From assembly GCF_949628215.1 (NCBI RefSeq), contig NC_134282.1:2339001-2403000 (forward strand): a stretch of 64,000 bases of DNA, read 5' to 3'. Source of the stretch: Phalacrocorax aristotelis (taxonomy: Eukaryota; Chordata; Aves; Suliformes; Phalacrocoracidae). Numbering within the stretch: position 1 is the first letter of the stretch; each line of letters opens with the position of its first letter. The position numbers and the translations under genes are program-made. The notes beneath the pieces were generated by a model that searched no databases, had not been told where the DNA came from, and worked only from the letters and a program-made list of their open reading frames with translations. This document shows, piece by piece, positions 1 to 13,300 of the stretch.

Positions 1-829
1 GTTTCTCCCCTTGCTTTCACCTGATAGCAACCGGATACCGCAAGCTCCATCAGCCCTGAGCAGAGCACACGGCATTGCTAATATAAAGCACTGTATGCTT
101 GCAGGCAAGGAGGTGGGGTTTCTCACTTATTTTTTTTTCCTTAAGCAAATTTTTAAAGTCCTATTTGCCAATTAGTTGGATTGCTCATCACTCCTCGTAA
201 CTTGGGAACAACTGCCGAGATTGTTCATGCAGCATCGCTCCCCTTTAACAAAGGCGTTACCTTGAAACTGGATTTAACACAGACCCCCCCCGTGACACTC
301 TGCTCCTTCCAGTCTGATACAACACTTCGTGATCCCATTTCCAGCCATAAGACTCCGATCTGTGGCTAAATAATTTCTGTGCCTACACATACCCAGCTAT
401 TAAAACAGCTTTTTACAATGAAGCATCACTACCCAGTACAGCGACCACCCTACCGATGAGTTAGCAAGCACCCTTGATGTGTAGCGAGCAGCACACGTGG
501 TGGCTGGGACGTGGGGACACCTGGCATAAAGCATAATTAATGCTGCCCTCCATTCCTGCTCCAACCCGCGTGGTGTTGCACGGGTGTCCCTCACTTTCCC
601 ATCTGCTTCATTCAACTCCGACCACGTTCATTTTAGAGATAAACAGGAGCCAGTATGTGTCATGAGAGCTGTTTTTTGGAATAATTCTCCTGGTTTCCAT
701 CACAGAGCTGCAAACCGAAGCAGCATCTCATTCTGAGTTCTAAGCCCTTCTGAGACAATCAAATCAATAACTCAAAGGTCTTGACACAAGGTTAGGGATT
801 CCCATGCTGGGGTATCTCTGCTGAAGCTT

Positions 830-853
830 GTGAAAATCAGGCCTGATTTTCAC
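830..853. repeat. Perfect 24-bp palindrome, likely end of an ancient repeat
   Basis: The left half reads GTGAAAATCAGG and the right half is its exact reverse complement, with no spacer. GAAAATCAGGCC is the terminal motif of old palindromic repeats scattered through turtle, crocodile and bird genomes. The simplest reading is two such termini abutting. The family assignment comes from memory of the motif; the palindrome itself is directly visible. Confidence 0.6.
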
Positions 854-3800
854 GGCTGCTTGATTTTTTTTCCCTTCTCTCTTCTGACTCAGAAAAACTT
901 GGAATTGAGAATTGATTGTGTGGCATTTTTCACACGTGGAACTACTGATCTGATTTTGGTTTCTTCTGTCCTTTTATTTGGGTACAGCCGAAAAACGGCC
1001 TCTCGCCACAGGAAATTTGTGGGAAATGACACAGGGACGTCAGCCTGGAACAAACCCTCGTGAGCAGGAGGAGGACAGTCAGAGAAAATGGCCTGGAAAG
1101 CAATGGATGGAAAGAGAGGAGAAGGAAGGATGAACATTTCCACTTCAGCGGGGTGTTGCTGAAGTGAGGGGAGGGAGAACACAGGCCGTGACACTTTGCT
1201 GTCTTTAAGACAGATTTCTGCAAAGGCTTTGTGTCCCTGTTGACACTGTGGCCACTGGGAGCATCAGGCTCCACATCTGACCCCTGAAGCAAAGCTCTCC
1301 CGGCCTCTTCCCATAGCCCGTGGAAGGATTTGCCTGTTGTGCTCACCTCGTGGGGGGTTTGCAAAGAGGCACAGGAAGCTTTTCAGCTCTTAAGTGATTT
1401 GCTCAAAGGCTCCACTACAAAACAGAGGGACCTACGTGAAATAATACCTATGGGATTCAAGGGAAGCTTGCTTGGGCTCCTATATATGATATATTTGTTA
1501 AACATTGCATAAAAATATGTAATTCTTTTTGCGCCAGTGCTGTGGAAACTCAGAGCTGTAAATCAATGGATCAGATAAGATCTGCCCCCTGTGAAGTGGA
1601 TCGACCTTCTCTGGCAAAAGAATATGATAAATGTACTGGTCCATGCCCAGAAATGAAAGATAAATACGCAGGACACAAGCTACATGTATGAGACACAGGC
1701 AGCGCTTGTGTCTCCTCGTTTGCGTACGTCCTCGGGCAGGACATACGAGGGTCTTTGTATCTTTTGGTGGCTTCGTTTGCACAGTGTGAAATCTTCAACG
1801 TCAAAAAAAGCACATTGCAATGCAGAAGGGAGAGCTGCAGACTGGCATAACCAGTCCATAGGTACATCCCGTACTTTGACATCAATTTTCACTAAGAACA
1901 GGGGAAAAAACCCAAAAGTCAGTCTTCCATGAGCCCCCCGCGGTGGCTGGGCCGCGGCTCCGGGTCACTGAGAGCAGCCCACGAGGTGCCGCAAGAAGGG
2001 CGGCAGGGCAGGGGCGCTAGCCTAGAGACGGGGGTCACAGTTGTGCCCTTGGATCTTTGTCACAAACCAAGTGTGTTGATTTGGCAGAAATTTCCTCTTT
2101 CTTCAGGTGATTTTCAACGAGAAAAATACCGCGGGGCTCCAAGGCTCGGTGAATTGCTCAAGGGAGTGAGGGCTGGTAGAGTCCAGCAACTGGTCCAGGA
2201 GGCTTAGCCGGCAGCCAACACCAGCTTTCTTGCTCAGATGGTTCGGTCAGTGTTTTCAGAGCTGGAGGACTACAGACCCAGCCTTCATCTCACATTCAGT
2301 CCTGTGTTTGTGATTTATCTAGCAAATTCTGTGGGCTCTAGGGTGCAGTTTTATTAAAATGTCCTTTTTCCCTAACTCAAGAGAATGGTTACAAAACATG
2401 CTGAAATTTGTTTTTCACTCTTTAGGGCTTCCAGAACTTCGTGCTCATCTATCTTATGTTATTTTTCTTTCTATTTGTGGTTTTGAGGTCATGGCTCCAG
2501 AAATGTTAACTCTTCAAGTGAAGTTCAGGGCCAAAACCAAATTATTCTCGGAGGAAATACCAAAATTTCTACTGGTGCCTTACAGCTGAAAAACATGGAA
2601 ATGAATACACAGTAGTTGATGTATCTCTCGGATCGAAAGGTACCTCGGCGTAGTTATGTGCTCATGGAAAATGCCGTGTGATGGTGTTGGGTGGATGGCG
2701 CAAACAAACACAAACTTTCCCACAAATATTTGCTTGTCTCAAATTAATCTGCTTGGCTCTGCTCACGGCTCTCCGGAGTTTATTTCCCACAAATATTCTA
2801 AAAAGAGCTTGCTGGCAAGAATACACGTAGGAACCGCTCAAGGTGATATCTGAAGAAACAGTTTTTGAAGGTCCGTTTTAAGAGCAGCAACCCTAAACCC
2901 CTGCTATTTTCATGCCTTTGGACTTACCGGCCCTGAGGAAAGGGCAGCATTCCCCTCGGAGGAGGCCAGGCGCGGGGATGTGGCTCTGAGTCATGAGTTG
3001 GATGCTCATTCCCCCTCTGCTCTGGAGAAGATGTTGATTAACCAGTGACAGTTGGAGAGCTGAGACGGTATTTCCATGGTCGGAGGAGAACGACCCTAGA
3101 AACGCTCTTCCCTGCTCCCTGCCTTTGCATTACACGAAGGCAGGAGAACCAGGGCTCTCCCCTCCTCCCTCTCCCGTGGATGCAGATGGTGGCTCAGTGC
3201 TGAAGTCCTGGGCGGAATCACAACCCCACGATGCAGCAAGGGTCCCGAACGTGTGGGGTGTATGGCCTGGCTGCACCCAGGTTTTGCCATCCGTGGTTTT
3301 GGCAGGAAGACAGCGGTGTGCAGCCGGCGGGGAGCTCCACTTCCCTTCCCTTGCCTTCCTTTCCTTTCCCTGACACTTAGGAGACCAAGATCCTGCCGGA
3401 GCAGGCTGCAACATAAATCCTCCAGGCAGTTTATATATTGCTGGAGAGAACCAAACAGTGTTATTTGAAGTTCACGAACTAGTCTCTGTATTCCTTGTAG
3501 CAACCACAAGGCAGCTCGAGTCAGACTCGCACCGTGAATGCAAGGCTGTGGGCATCTTCTCTCGTTGGTGCCTGAGCGATGGAGCAGATCCCCAGGGAAG
3601 CCCCGCAGCGCCTTAACTCGTATGGCAAAGCTGGGCTGCTGGGGCTGCTTCTCCCACTCACTGCAGAGCCCGACGTCTTCAAGTCTGGCTTCACTTTGAT
3701 TCAGAAGAAAATGTCTGAAGCTGTCCTCAAAGTCAACAGGAAGGCCACTCTGGAGAGACCAAGGCATTTCATTTTTATTGAGACTCCTTTATTTTAGATT

Positions 3801-5418
3801 ATTATAATATATAATAAACAATAAAACTCCAAAGCCATTCGGAGTGGAAAAAAAAATACTTCACAGTGTTTGCTGATTTCTTTTTATCTTTTTTTTCCTA
3901 ACCTGGGTACCATCTGGGGGAACGTGCATGATTTTGAAAGCTTTGTGATGGAAGTAGGTATTTCACTAGCAAGGAGTTTCAAACTTAGCCTGTCAGCTCC
4001 ATTAATAGTCCTTAGCACTTATTCAGGTATAATAACCAGAGTTTCTCAAAGCACATTATGAAAGTGTATCATCAGTCCTATTCTAGATCGATCTGTCCAA
4101 AGCAGAGCTGGAAAGTGTTTCATTTCACTTCTAAATCACCATTGCCAAGAGGCCTCTGTGGGTTACCCTTGTACAGCCAGGAAACGAAACAGTTTCACAT
4201 GACGTACGTCAAAATCGGGCAGCGCGAACCGGCTGCAGCCCCCCGGACAGGACACAGCCCCACGCCAGCAATCAGAAGATCCTTCTTTGCCACCACCTTC
4301 CCAGGAGGCTGTATTTTCCCTCCTCCTTTAGGCCGCCAGGTGTGTTTAGGCTGGAAGTCCTCTGGGAAAAGCACGGTGGCTTCCCGCTGCCATTGCCACT
4401 AACGCTACAGGGTGGAAGCCTTCTTCGGAACAGGAGATGTGACAAGGTGGAAGCAAAACTCAGGAGCATGTTTGCAGAAACGCTGCTTGAAAGCATTTTA
4501 ACAACGCTTTTGTTTTTTAGCATCTTTAAAAAAAAAAAACCAACGTAAAAATTACCCCTTGGACTTAGAGAAAAGAATGACTCTTGCAAAACACGATCCC
4601 AAGCAGCCGCGATATTAGCAACTACCCCTTCAACATTATGGCTCCGTAGGCATTGGATGAGAAAGGCAGAAGGGGATGTTTGCAAAGGAAACCAATTTTT
4701 TTCACAGGTTACTTCCTCCGGAGTGGGAGACCACAGATTGAGAAGAGCTGCCTACCCTTCCGGTAGCAATAATGCGATTACGCTATTCATAGCGAGAAAG
4801 AAAAACACCGGTTGATCTTCTTTGCATCATAATTTGTTAACCTCAGAATTAACCTGGCTGGACACAGATCTGTTAAATTTTACCATGCTTCTCCAACTAA
4901 ACTACTGAAGTCTGAGACAGAAATAGCTACCCACAGCTGTTATGAATTGATATGTTCCTTGACGATGCTTGGCACTGCCTGCAGAAAAAAGAAAAGTTTC
5001 TTATTTTATTCTTTGCCACGAAGTTAACCTTTTTTTTTCTTTTCTTTTCTTTTACTATTTTTAATATTCTTTCATTGCAAACTGATGGTATTAGACTGTT
5101 CTTCTTTGCTTTGCTTGGAATGGAAGGCAGACATGCTACTTGAGTACGCTCCATAATGGTAACTTCATACCTAATATTTCTGTTTTAGAAAAAGGAAGGG
5201 TGGAGGGCGCTTGCAGGGCTGCCTAGCTCTAAGTGCATTGAGTTACACCGGAGCAGGCATTGCACCTCCAGCGCTAACAGGGAGCCACAGACCCTTAGAT
5301 GTCCTCTGCCCAGCAGGCAATGACGGAAAGAAAGGGATAGACCCACTTGAGGCCGACATCCTGAAAATGCCTGCTCACATGCAGCGGCAGCCGCGGTTTT
5401 AGTGCGTGCTCAGAATGG

Positions 5419-5472
5419 AAATCCCCAAATCTGCAAATGGCAGAAAACCAGCAAAATCCCCAAATCTGCAAA
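5419..5472 (+). repeat. 19-bp direct repeat, two copies 35 bp apart
   Basis: AAATCCCCAAATCTGCAAA occurs at 5,419-5,437 and again, identical, at 5,454-5,472. The pair lies about 145 bp before the 3' end of the neighbouring minus-strand CR1 element. It is most likely a small local tandem duplication; no function is implied. Confidence 0.75.
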
Positions 5473-5615
5473 GCCACCTCTGCAAACTCTTTTATGTATG
5501 TACCAAGCAAACGAAGATCTTTAGAAACACATTGTGAGGTCTCTTTGATCTTTCCCACACCTGCTTAAGGCTCCTGCTCCTGACGCTGGCCATCACGGCT
5601 GAAGGACATTCAGGT

Positions 5616-6200
5616 AGAATCGTAGAATCATTAAGGTTGGAAAAGACCTCTAGGATCATCAAGTCCAACCCCCAACCCAACACCCCCAGGTCTCCTAAAC
5701 CATGTCCCCAGTTCCTACGACTATGTGGTGTTTGAACCTCCCCAGGGCTGGTGACTCCCCCACCTCTCTGGGCAGCCTGTGCCAGGGCCTGACCACCCTT
5801 TCAGTGAAGATATTTTGCCTCGTATCCAACCTAAACCTCCCCTGACGCAGCTTGAGGCCGTTCCCTCTCGTCCTGTCCCTGGTGGCTTGGGAGCAGAGAC
5901 CAGCCCCCCCCTCACTCCAGCCCCTCTCAGGCAGCTGCAGAGAGCGAGAAGGGCTCCCCTCAGCCCCCTCTTCTCCAGGCTAAACCCCCCCAGCTCCCCC
6001 AGCCGCCCCCCAGCACACTTGTGCTCCAGACCCTGCCCCAGCCCCGCTGCCCTTCTCTGGACACGCTCCAGCCCCTCCAGGGCCTTCTTGTCCCGAGGGG
6101 CCCAAACCTGAGCCTGGCACTCGAGGTGGGGCCTCCCCAGGGCCGAGCACAGGGGCACCATCACTTCCCTAGTCCTGCAGGCCACGCTGAATGTCAGATC
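5616..6200 (-). mobile_element. CR1 LINE, 5'-truncated 3' fragment
   Basis: On the minus strand this is the last 585 bp or so of a CR1 retroposon. The 3' end shows the family's short tail repeats (GAATCGTA, GAATCATT on the plus strand) and the typical end motif AAGGTTGGAAAAGACCTCTA. Upstream of that, the minus strand encodes the C-terminal part of the CR1 reverse-transcriptase ORF, with segments such as [31 protein letters not shown] and [23 protein letters not shown]1 copies are usually cut at the 5' end like this and lack target-site duplications. The fragment cannot move by itself. Its first 300 bp or so are very similar to the CR1 at 23.1-23.8 kb, but the last 150 bp differ, pointing to a related but distinct subfamily. 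The 5' limit is uncertain by about 15 bp. Confidence 0.95.
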
Positions 6201-7330
6201 CTCCAAGTAAAGCTTTGGAGCCCTGGTTGAAAAATTGACTTAATTACCAAGAGTCAGGTTACGTCCTTGGGACATAAAGCATTGTTATAGAAAACAAAGC
6301 ATGGGAAGAGGTTTAAAGTGAGAACAGTGACAGCAAAAACCACATGAACCTGCTGACTCGGTGGCAAAAACATTTCTACAGTACAGACGAAGCCGTGCAG
6401 CTGCCGGGGTCATCCGCATGGCCGCACTTCCCCGCAACCTTTTGGACAACAAAATACCCAAACCCGCCTGGTCACGGGGCCGAGCAGAAGTAGCGGCATT
6501 CCGGGGAGCCGCGTCACTGCAGGGCACCCCGGGGTGGGAAGCGCACGCAGCCCAGACCCGCGCCTCCCGCTCGCAGGGCTGTGCCCCGTGCTGTCCGCAG
6601 CCTGCCCTCGCGGGTGGGAGCCACCGGGCACGCGGCTGCTCTGCCAGCTGGCGCAAAACCAGTCCAGCCTCCCACCCGCCGAGGGGCCGGTGTGTAATGC
6701 TGCTGGGGCTTGCTTTTCTTTTCCATCATCTCCAACGCTGCCTCGATTCAGAACAAATTAAAGCATCGAGTGTCTCCGAAAGCTCCGAATAACTTGCGCT
6801 TTCTGATCTTATGCCCCCTGCTCCATGCATGACTCTTGTTTGCCTTCCCTCGCCCTGCATCTAGAGGAGAGATTACAAGTTGCACCATCAGCAGACGAGC
6901 AAGGTTTAAGCCACAAGGAAGGATCTGAGTCATCTCCCTGAGAGAATATTTTAGCCATACATCATTGTTTGTTTTCAGGCAAACCAGTACAATTATGCAA
7001 CATAAATTCTTTTAAAGCATTTGGGACTTCAGTCCAATTTAAAACCCTGTAGGTTTTATGGCCAGAGTGAGTGATTACTAAGTGCGCGCATACAAACGAG
7101 GACTTGGGAAGAAGCATGTGGAGAGGATTAAAGGGCATGTGGCACCTCAGGCTCACGCTGGGCAAGCTCCGGCCAGGCTGTCACAGAGGATGGGAGATCT
7201 GAAGGGCCCACGTCAAAAGGTGGGTTGCGGTGTGTATGGCTCCGGAGCACAGTTTTGCTCTGCCAGTGCGGCAAGGCCCGACTGCGATCTCCTGCGAGTG
7301 CATTTCCACAGGCTTCAGTAGAGACTTTGC

Positions 7331-7382
7331 CTAGATTAACTCCTGATTTATGCTGGCTTAAACGGGGATGAAAACCTGATCT
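7331..7382. repeat. Fragment of ancient amniote palindromic repeat
   Basis: The stretch contains TTAACTCCTGATTTATGCTGG followed closely by AAACCTGATCT (written here without the bases between them). It resembles the widespread reptile/bird repeat whose arms read like AGTAACTCC, GATTTACACCAG and a CTGATCT-type end. The match was made by eye and from memory of the family, so the boundaries are approximate. Confidence 0.4.
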
Positions 7383-8094
7383 ATTTAAAAACAAGACTCG
7401 GTTACAACAGGAATAGAGAGAGGCATTAAAATGTCTCCAAGCTGAATATTTTATCGCATCAGGAAAGCGTTAAGCCAGAGGTATAAGGTGGCCTGTTTGC
7501 CCTCGGGCTGGGAGAATGGCCGGGGTGGGGACGCAGCCCTGGCACCCTGAGCCCATTCCACTCCTCGCTCTACCACAGCCTTTGCCGAGATGTTTTTACC
7601 ACCACCCTCTGCCTCCTTCCCCTCCCGAGGCAGGGGCCGCATGGGGATTTTGTCGCTTTGACCTCACAGGGTGACAAAGGCCCCCGTCTCACCTTCCTTT
7701 TACTTTGCTTTAATTAAAGGATGCAAAACAAATCCCCCTCCTTCGAGCACAAACTCCGCGTGATCTGTTCCTGCAGGAGCAAGATGCAAAACCCGGGCGT
7801 GTAACCTCCAAAGATGCACCCACACCCAAAGAGCTCAGCACCTGCGCTGAGCACCGGCAGGACCCGCTCCGTGCCGAGCGTAACCAGCGGTCCTGCGGCC
7901 GCCGGGACAACTGGGAGGAAGCCCAGACCCAACTCGTGCCCCGCAGCGCCCAGCTCAGCCTCGGCACTCGTCGGCGCTGCCTGCTGCGGTGAAAAACGTA
8001 CGTGGTTATTAAAACATTACCAGGAGCGGGATGAAAGGAATCAGTAATTCAGCGCTCGCAAAGAAAACCAAATTGTCAACAATAGGGGTTTTTT

Positions 8095-8220
8095 TATCGG
8101 CATCATCATCATTATCATCACTACTATTTAAAGGCCCAGCGCTCACTGTCGTGCTTTTGTAGTAATAAAGGTAATAAAATTACTGTACAAACAAGGTCTT
8201 GGTCCTTGTGAACTGCAGAC
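8095..8220. repeat. Possible relic of an ancient SINE or CR1-L3-like repeat
   Basis: A run of ATC/ATT triplets (8,100-8,125) is followed by AAAGGCCCAGCGCTCACTG and later CTGTACAAACA and GGTCTTGGTCC. This order (trinucleotide tail, AGGCCC segment, then CTGTACAAACA with a purine-rich end) resembles old repeats common in sauropsids. The match is weak and could be chance. Confidence 0.3.
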
Positions 8221-8480
8221 CCCAGCCAGAGAACCGGCAGCTAGAGGTGCAACAAGCAGAAAGCAAAGAAAAAGACCCCAAAGCTTGGCTTAACATGCTT
8301 TCTTTGAAATGTACTCTCATGCTCTTGGGAGGCTTGGCAAATAAATCAGAGTTTACAATGCCAGCTACCTATTTATTTATTTCTCCTTCTGCATAAAGGA
8401 GTGGAGCCTACAGTATGTTTTTTTTCTCTCTTTTTTAAGGGAATATACAGACAGATTTGCACCTCCACATTCATTTTTTA

Positions 8481-8555
8481 CTTACACAGATGTAAACTCC
8501 ACTAAAGCCGGGGGAATTATTGACAACCGAGGCAAACCAAGGCCAGACTCTGACC
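8481..8555. repeat. Fragment of ancient amniote palindromic repeat
   Basis: CTTACACAGATGTAAACTCC is followed by ACTAAAG and GGAATTATT, and the stretch ends in GGCCAGACTCTGACCT. These are worn versions of the motifs seen in the better preserved copy at 25,664-25,769. The end motif GGCCAGA-TCTGA-CT is shared by both. Confidence 0.45.
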
Positions 8556-10099
8556 TATTGATTTCCCCGAGATTGCACAGGACGTACGTAGTTCATTGCA
8601 GAATACGGTCTTTGTTTTGTTTATTACTCAATATATAACAATGTGGAATAAAGAACAACGCCGAACTGCAGAAATGCCTGAGGATTTCTCTTTAATTGAA
8701 ATCAGGACTGGGAACATCCTTGTAAATCAAGAGCAGTCGGCCTTTGAGAAAATTCATTGCTTTTGCAAAGTTTACTTTCAAATGGGATTTAGCTTTAACT
8801 CTTTGTCTCTCGCAGCAGCTCAGCTAAATAGTTTTTAACGATTTCTCTGGAGGGGCTACGTGCTGCTCAACAGTCTGGAAACTTCCAGGTGCCACAGATG
8901 CTGGGCGGGATTCTTATTTATACTAAAGATGAGAACAGCAGTTGAGAAAATTCAAATACACATAATTATTATTAGAGGTATTCCTGATATCGGTCTAAAT
9001 CTGTATTTTTAAAAAGCTGGATGCTTCTCCAAAGCAGGATTTTGGTTCAGGCCATTAAGAACCTCCTGGTAAAATTATGACCTGGATCTGAATTTTACTT
9101 AAGTTTGATGCTGCTTGAGATTAACTTTGAAGTCAGAGCCCTGGGCCACAGAGCGCACTTAACCCCATCAGCAGTTCAGCTGCAGTTCCATCCCCCTCGG
9201 GGAGCGCTTCAGCCCCCTGTAACGGGGCGCCAGGCACGGGAGCAGAGGAAATGTCCCGATTACAGTCCCCCCACTTCCCACACCGGAGCCCCCTGCGCGT
9301 TATGAAACAGCCGAACAGCAGCGTTTCTGCTTCGCTAAAGATTTCACACTGGGACTTTCCTTCTTCAGCTGTGTTTTTCCAAACTCGCATTTGCAGGGGC
9401 TCTCATTTCAGTGCTTTTCTTGGAATGAGATGCCTCATAATTATTTATAACAAAAGGGTTCATCCTTCCAGCCTACTGTACACGGGCAGCACGCTGAACG
9501 CCAAGTCAGCGGCAGCAGGCTGCAAGAGGATCAGGCTATTAAGATTAATGCAACAAATTTGAATTCTTCCATCCCCTCCCTCCAGCAACCCGTCTGTGTG
9601 TGCGTGCGTGTGGCTGGGAAGGAAAAGAAAGGGCTCCTGTGCTCCAGGATAATAGAGAACGCTACCGAAGAGGAAAAAGGAAAACACTGTTTATCCCTAG
9701 CAGGAAGATAATTGATCTATAGTCTGCCCACAACTGGTCTCAAAGCAGCCAGTAGCTACGCAGCAGAGACTGTAGCTAACCAGAGCCCAAACCCGCCTGT
9801 CAAACAAAAGCTTTATGGGGACACCAGGGAGAACAAAAGTAGCGCGTTTCATTCCTTCATAATAAATCTCCCATCTTTATTGTGCAGAGATGTTCTGCTC
9901 CTGAGCGTGCCGTGTTTGGGAGCGGGGCTCGCCCTCGCCGCCCCCACCACAAGGCTTGGTGGGGACCCAGAGCAGCCAGCCTGAGCCCAGCTGCTTTCTC
10001 GGGCTCTGGGGTTTATTTTTGCTGTGCACAGCCAGGCCCAGCTGTTCTCTGCATCCTCAGACAGCGGCAGCTCTTGAGCTCCAGCTCGATCACTCTCTA

Positions 10100-10320
10100 T
10101 TTTATGTACGCTAAAGGTAATAAAAAAACCATTTCTAAATTTAACTAGCATTACATAATGCAGCTATTTATTATGTAAAGCTGCCGTTTACAATGCCCGG
10201 AATATTGATCACTATAAAAAATGCAATGCAGCTAGAGTTTGGATAAATTAACGCTACTGTTTTCCTTTCTTTTTGTTTAAAGGATCAATCAAAGGTCTAA
10301 TTTGTTCTCGTGTATCCACC
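10100..10320. promoter_or_regulatory. Candidate non-coding regulatory block
   Basis: This is an AT-rich, repeat-free block between GC-richer neighbours. It is dense in TAAT-type homeodomain sites and contains ATCAATCAAAGG (10,284-10,295), which joins a PBX-like ATCAATCA to a TCF/LEF-like ATCAAAG. Such composition is typical of conserved enhancers around developmental genes. Conservation cannot be tested from one sequence, so this is an inference. Confidence 0.3.
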
Positions 10321-13300
10321 TCTGCAAAGCACGCAAAGCACCAGGCAGCGCATTGTTTACTGTCGTTCAGGCTCACACGCAGCGCTCGGCTCCGGATCCG
10401 GCAGAGGATACATAAAGATGACAATTTCTTCATTATCCGAACCATTGGAAAAGGCAAAAAAAGCATACTAACCTGCTTTATTTCAAATCAGGCCAATTTT
10501 TTTTTTTTTTCTTGGCTATAAAGCAGCAGTGGCAACCACTTAAGAATTCCAGCATTATGACTGTATATCATCATTATCACCTAGAGTAGATTATGAATAG
10601 GTATTTTCTTACAAGAGCAGATGAAGCCTGAGAAAATGAAAGATGTTTTCCTATTCTTTAGGCCTTTTGGGGGTAGAAAGAGGGGTGGAAAGAGAGAATT
10701 AAATATTAACAGAGCGAACAGATCACTAAGCAAAAAACAATTAAATAGCACAGCATCCATTCAACAATAACAGCAAATCATGATGCAACTGCTGAGCATG
10801 GGGTGACATACTAATCACGGATTAAAGGGACTGATTTGTGTCTCATGAGTATTCATGGGCAAAACCTGATACGTGCAAACTGATCTCGGGGAAATATGTT
10901 TTGTGGGAAACATGAGGTTATACAAGTGTCTGAGCAAAATGATGATGGCTTTTCTTGACTGTGCCATAGGGAGGAAGGAAATATTTACCTTTTTATCTCC
11001 TACTTTCTTGTTTCGTGGAGTTGTTTTCCTCCTCTCTACCAAACGAGACGCAGATATTTTTCCCCATCTACCTGCCCATTCTTATATTTGCCTGAGCAAA
11101 TACAGGTGATCCCCAAAACCCACTCCCATCGTTCAATGTCACCCAGAAAATCAAAGGTCAGGATGAACCATGGAGCACACCATCGTGGGCAACATTCCTC
11201 TAACGGCATCCAGCAGGCAGTGGATCTGAACATGAACCACCCCTATAAGGGGAGAATGAGGTGGTGTAAATCCAGCCCCGTACCCGATGTGCTGTCAGCA
11301 ATTGCACAGGGCTCGTCACCTGGGGAAGAGGCCATGGGACAGAAAAACCTCCTCCCTAGGCGGGAGCATCTTTGCCATTAGAGTTGCCTGGCTTGGCTTC
11401 AGCACAAAGATTGCTGTTAGTCATACAGTACTATGCAGCCTTTTTTCTTCCAGTTACTTTCAGCTCAGGATGTAGGAAAATTAAAAACACTCGTGGGCCA
11501 AATTACGGTCTCCTGAAGAAATTTCCTTCATAGACCAGAGAAGACTCCAACCCGTCCTGTACTGAGAAAAGGTCAAATATACTAAATAGCGCTCTCTCCA
11601 CTCCCTCAACGAGGGCGAAGAAGGTCACACCCGCCTCGTGAAAAGCCACAGAGCTCTACAGCTCTTCCAGGATCAATCCTGTCTCCTGCTCCTACTGCTC
11701 CCAGGCCTCGCACCGCGGCACGGGAAGTCCTCTGCTGGCCTCCAGCCACTGCTGAAGCCAGGAGGTAGGAGACGCGAGGAGTAGTGCTGCTGAGGGCAGC
11801 TTAACTGCCGGGGTCAAGGATCAACGTGCCTTCTCTGCTCTGCTCTTCGTTCTCCACTCACATTCCTCACTCAACGCCCACCTGCCTTTCCCCAGGCTCC
11901 TTTCAGCCCCGGGAAGGAAAATCGTCTCCAGTGGTGTCTGAACACCAGCTATTGCCGTGTCGGTAGGGAGCCACGTGCTTTGTGCAAAAGACTCTCGGGA
12001 AATGATGCTTGGCAATATTTTCCACGAAACAACAACTCTAAAACAAGGAGGAGGTCACCTGAGACTTCAGTGTCACTGAGGAGGCCATTGCTGCGTATCC
12101 TGAGGTGTCTGACTTACGTAGCTCCAGCCCTGGTAGAGCAGACTGGTTTCTTTTCCCCATTTAACAGTTTGGAAAGTCCCCAAATCCTCCATCTACATCC
12201 TCATCTCTGCCATCAATCAACAATGTCGGGGCATTAACTGTTTGTTAATACTGAGATCGCTCTTCTCCATCAGCCTCTGAGCGGTTGTCGTCCTTTCAGC
12301 ACAGTGAAAAATCCGGCAACTAAGGCAGTATATTTTTATAATCTTAATGGAGCTCGTGCTTTAAAGGAGCTTAAACAGTGGGAAAGCCCCTGCGGAGAAT
12401 CCAGTGTTTTCATATGCAAGTCAGGTTTTTGGTTGTGTATTAGCTGTTGTTATTTTCAGTAGCCGGTGTTTCATTTCTGTTCAGAAGCAAATGTAAGAAA
12501 GCAAGCGAGCAATTTATAATGAAATAATCAATGCTGGTGGTGAATTCGCTCGTGCCTGTGCACTTAGCCTCGCCTATGATCAGAAATTTCTCTTGGGGGC
12601 AGCATTTCTTACAGAGATGGATGGATTTATTTTCTGTCTTCAAAATGTTTACTAGCACATCTAGATCTCCTGCTCCAGCCGTACTGCTGGTGGAGGACCA
12701 AGAGCTCCCCCCACTATTGCCCGTGGGGGAGAGTGGAGGCATCGTGAGGTGGAACAGCAACCCAAAGACAACCCAAAGGCAGGCCACTGTCCCTTTCCCT
12801 CCCCCTGAGCCCCACCCTCCCTTAGCAGCCCTGGTGGAGCATTCACGAGGAACTTGCAGCCCACCCAACCCACTGTCTACGGGGCCCCAGATCCCCTCTT
12901 TCCCCCCAGGGTGGGCTTCACGGGAGCACCAAAGCTCAGGCCGCCTGCATTGACCATGCACCAGGGGATAACTGATGCTGGCGACTATCCGAAGCTGTGT
13001 CCCCACAGCAAGATGAAGCACATGGAGCTGGCTTTAGGCTGCCAAGAACCCTAAGCCACCTAACACCTGCCCACATTGCTTGCTTTAGTGCAGTAGGGAC
13101 GCCCTCCGACTCAGGGGAGCAGTGCTTAAAACCTGCTTAGGAAAAGCAAGAAAAATGCCACAGCCACAAGCTCCGGTGGCCACGAGGAGCTGCCGCGGTG
13201 GGCAGGGGTGTCTCCAGTGGCGAGACCTGCGTGCACCTCAGCCACCCCAGGGAGATGAGTGAGAGCCCAAGCCTCAGCGTGGGCAGCACTCTGCCTCCTG

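Larger units (their letters stand above)
1..5615. other. Intergenic DNA without a recognisable gene
   Basis: No open frame here resembles a known protein, and none has a convincing exon structure. The longest (minus strand, 3,096-3,767) lies in mixed-composition DNA and looks accidental. The stretch alternates moderately GC-rich segments with AT-rich ones (for example 3,770-3,900 and 4,790-5,100). It contains a perfect palindrome at 830-853 and a short direct repeat at 5,419-5,472, listed separately. Short T and A runs occur near 130, 4,530 and 5,030. Nothing else stands out. Confidence 0.65.

Noticed and set aside
5721-6206. 161-codon minus-strand frame as a host gene
   Set aside because: It is the worn C-terminal reverse-transcriptase tail of a CR1 LINE, not a host gene. 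The same holds for the frame at 23,149-23,658.
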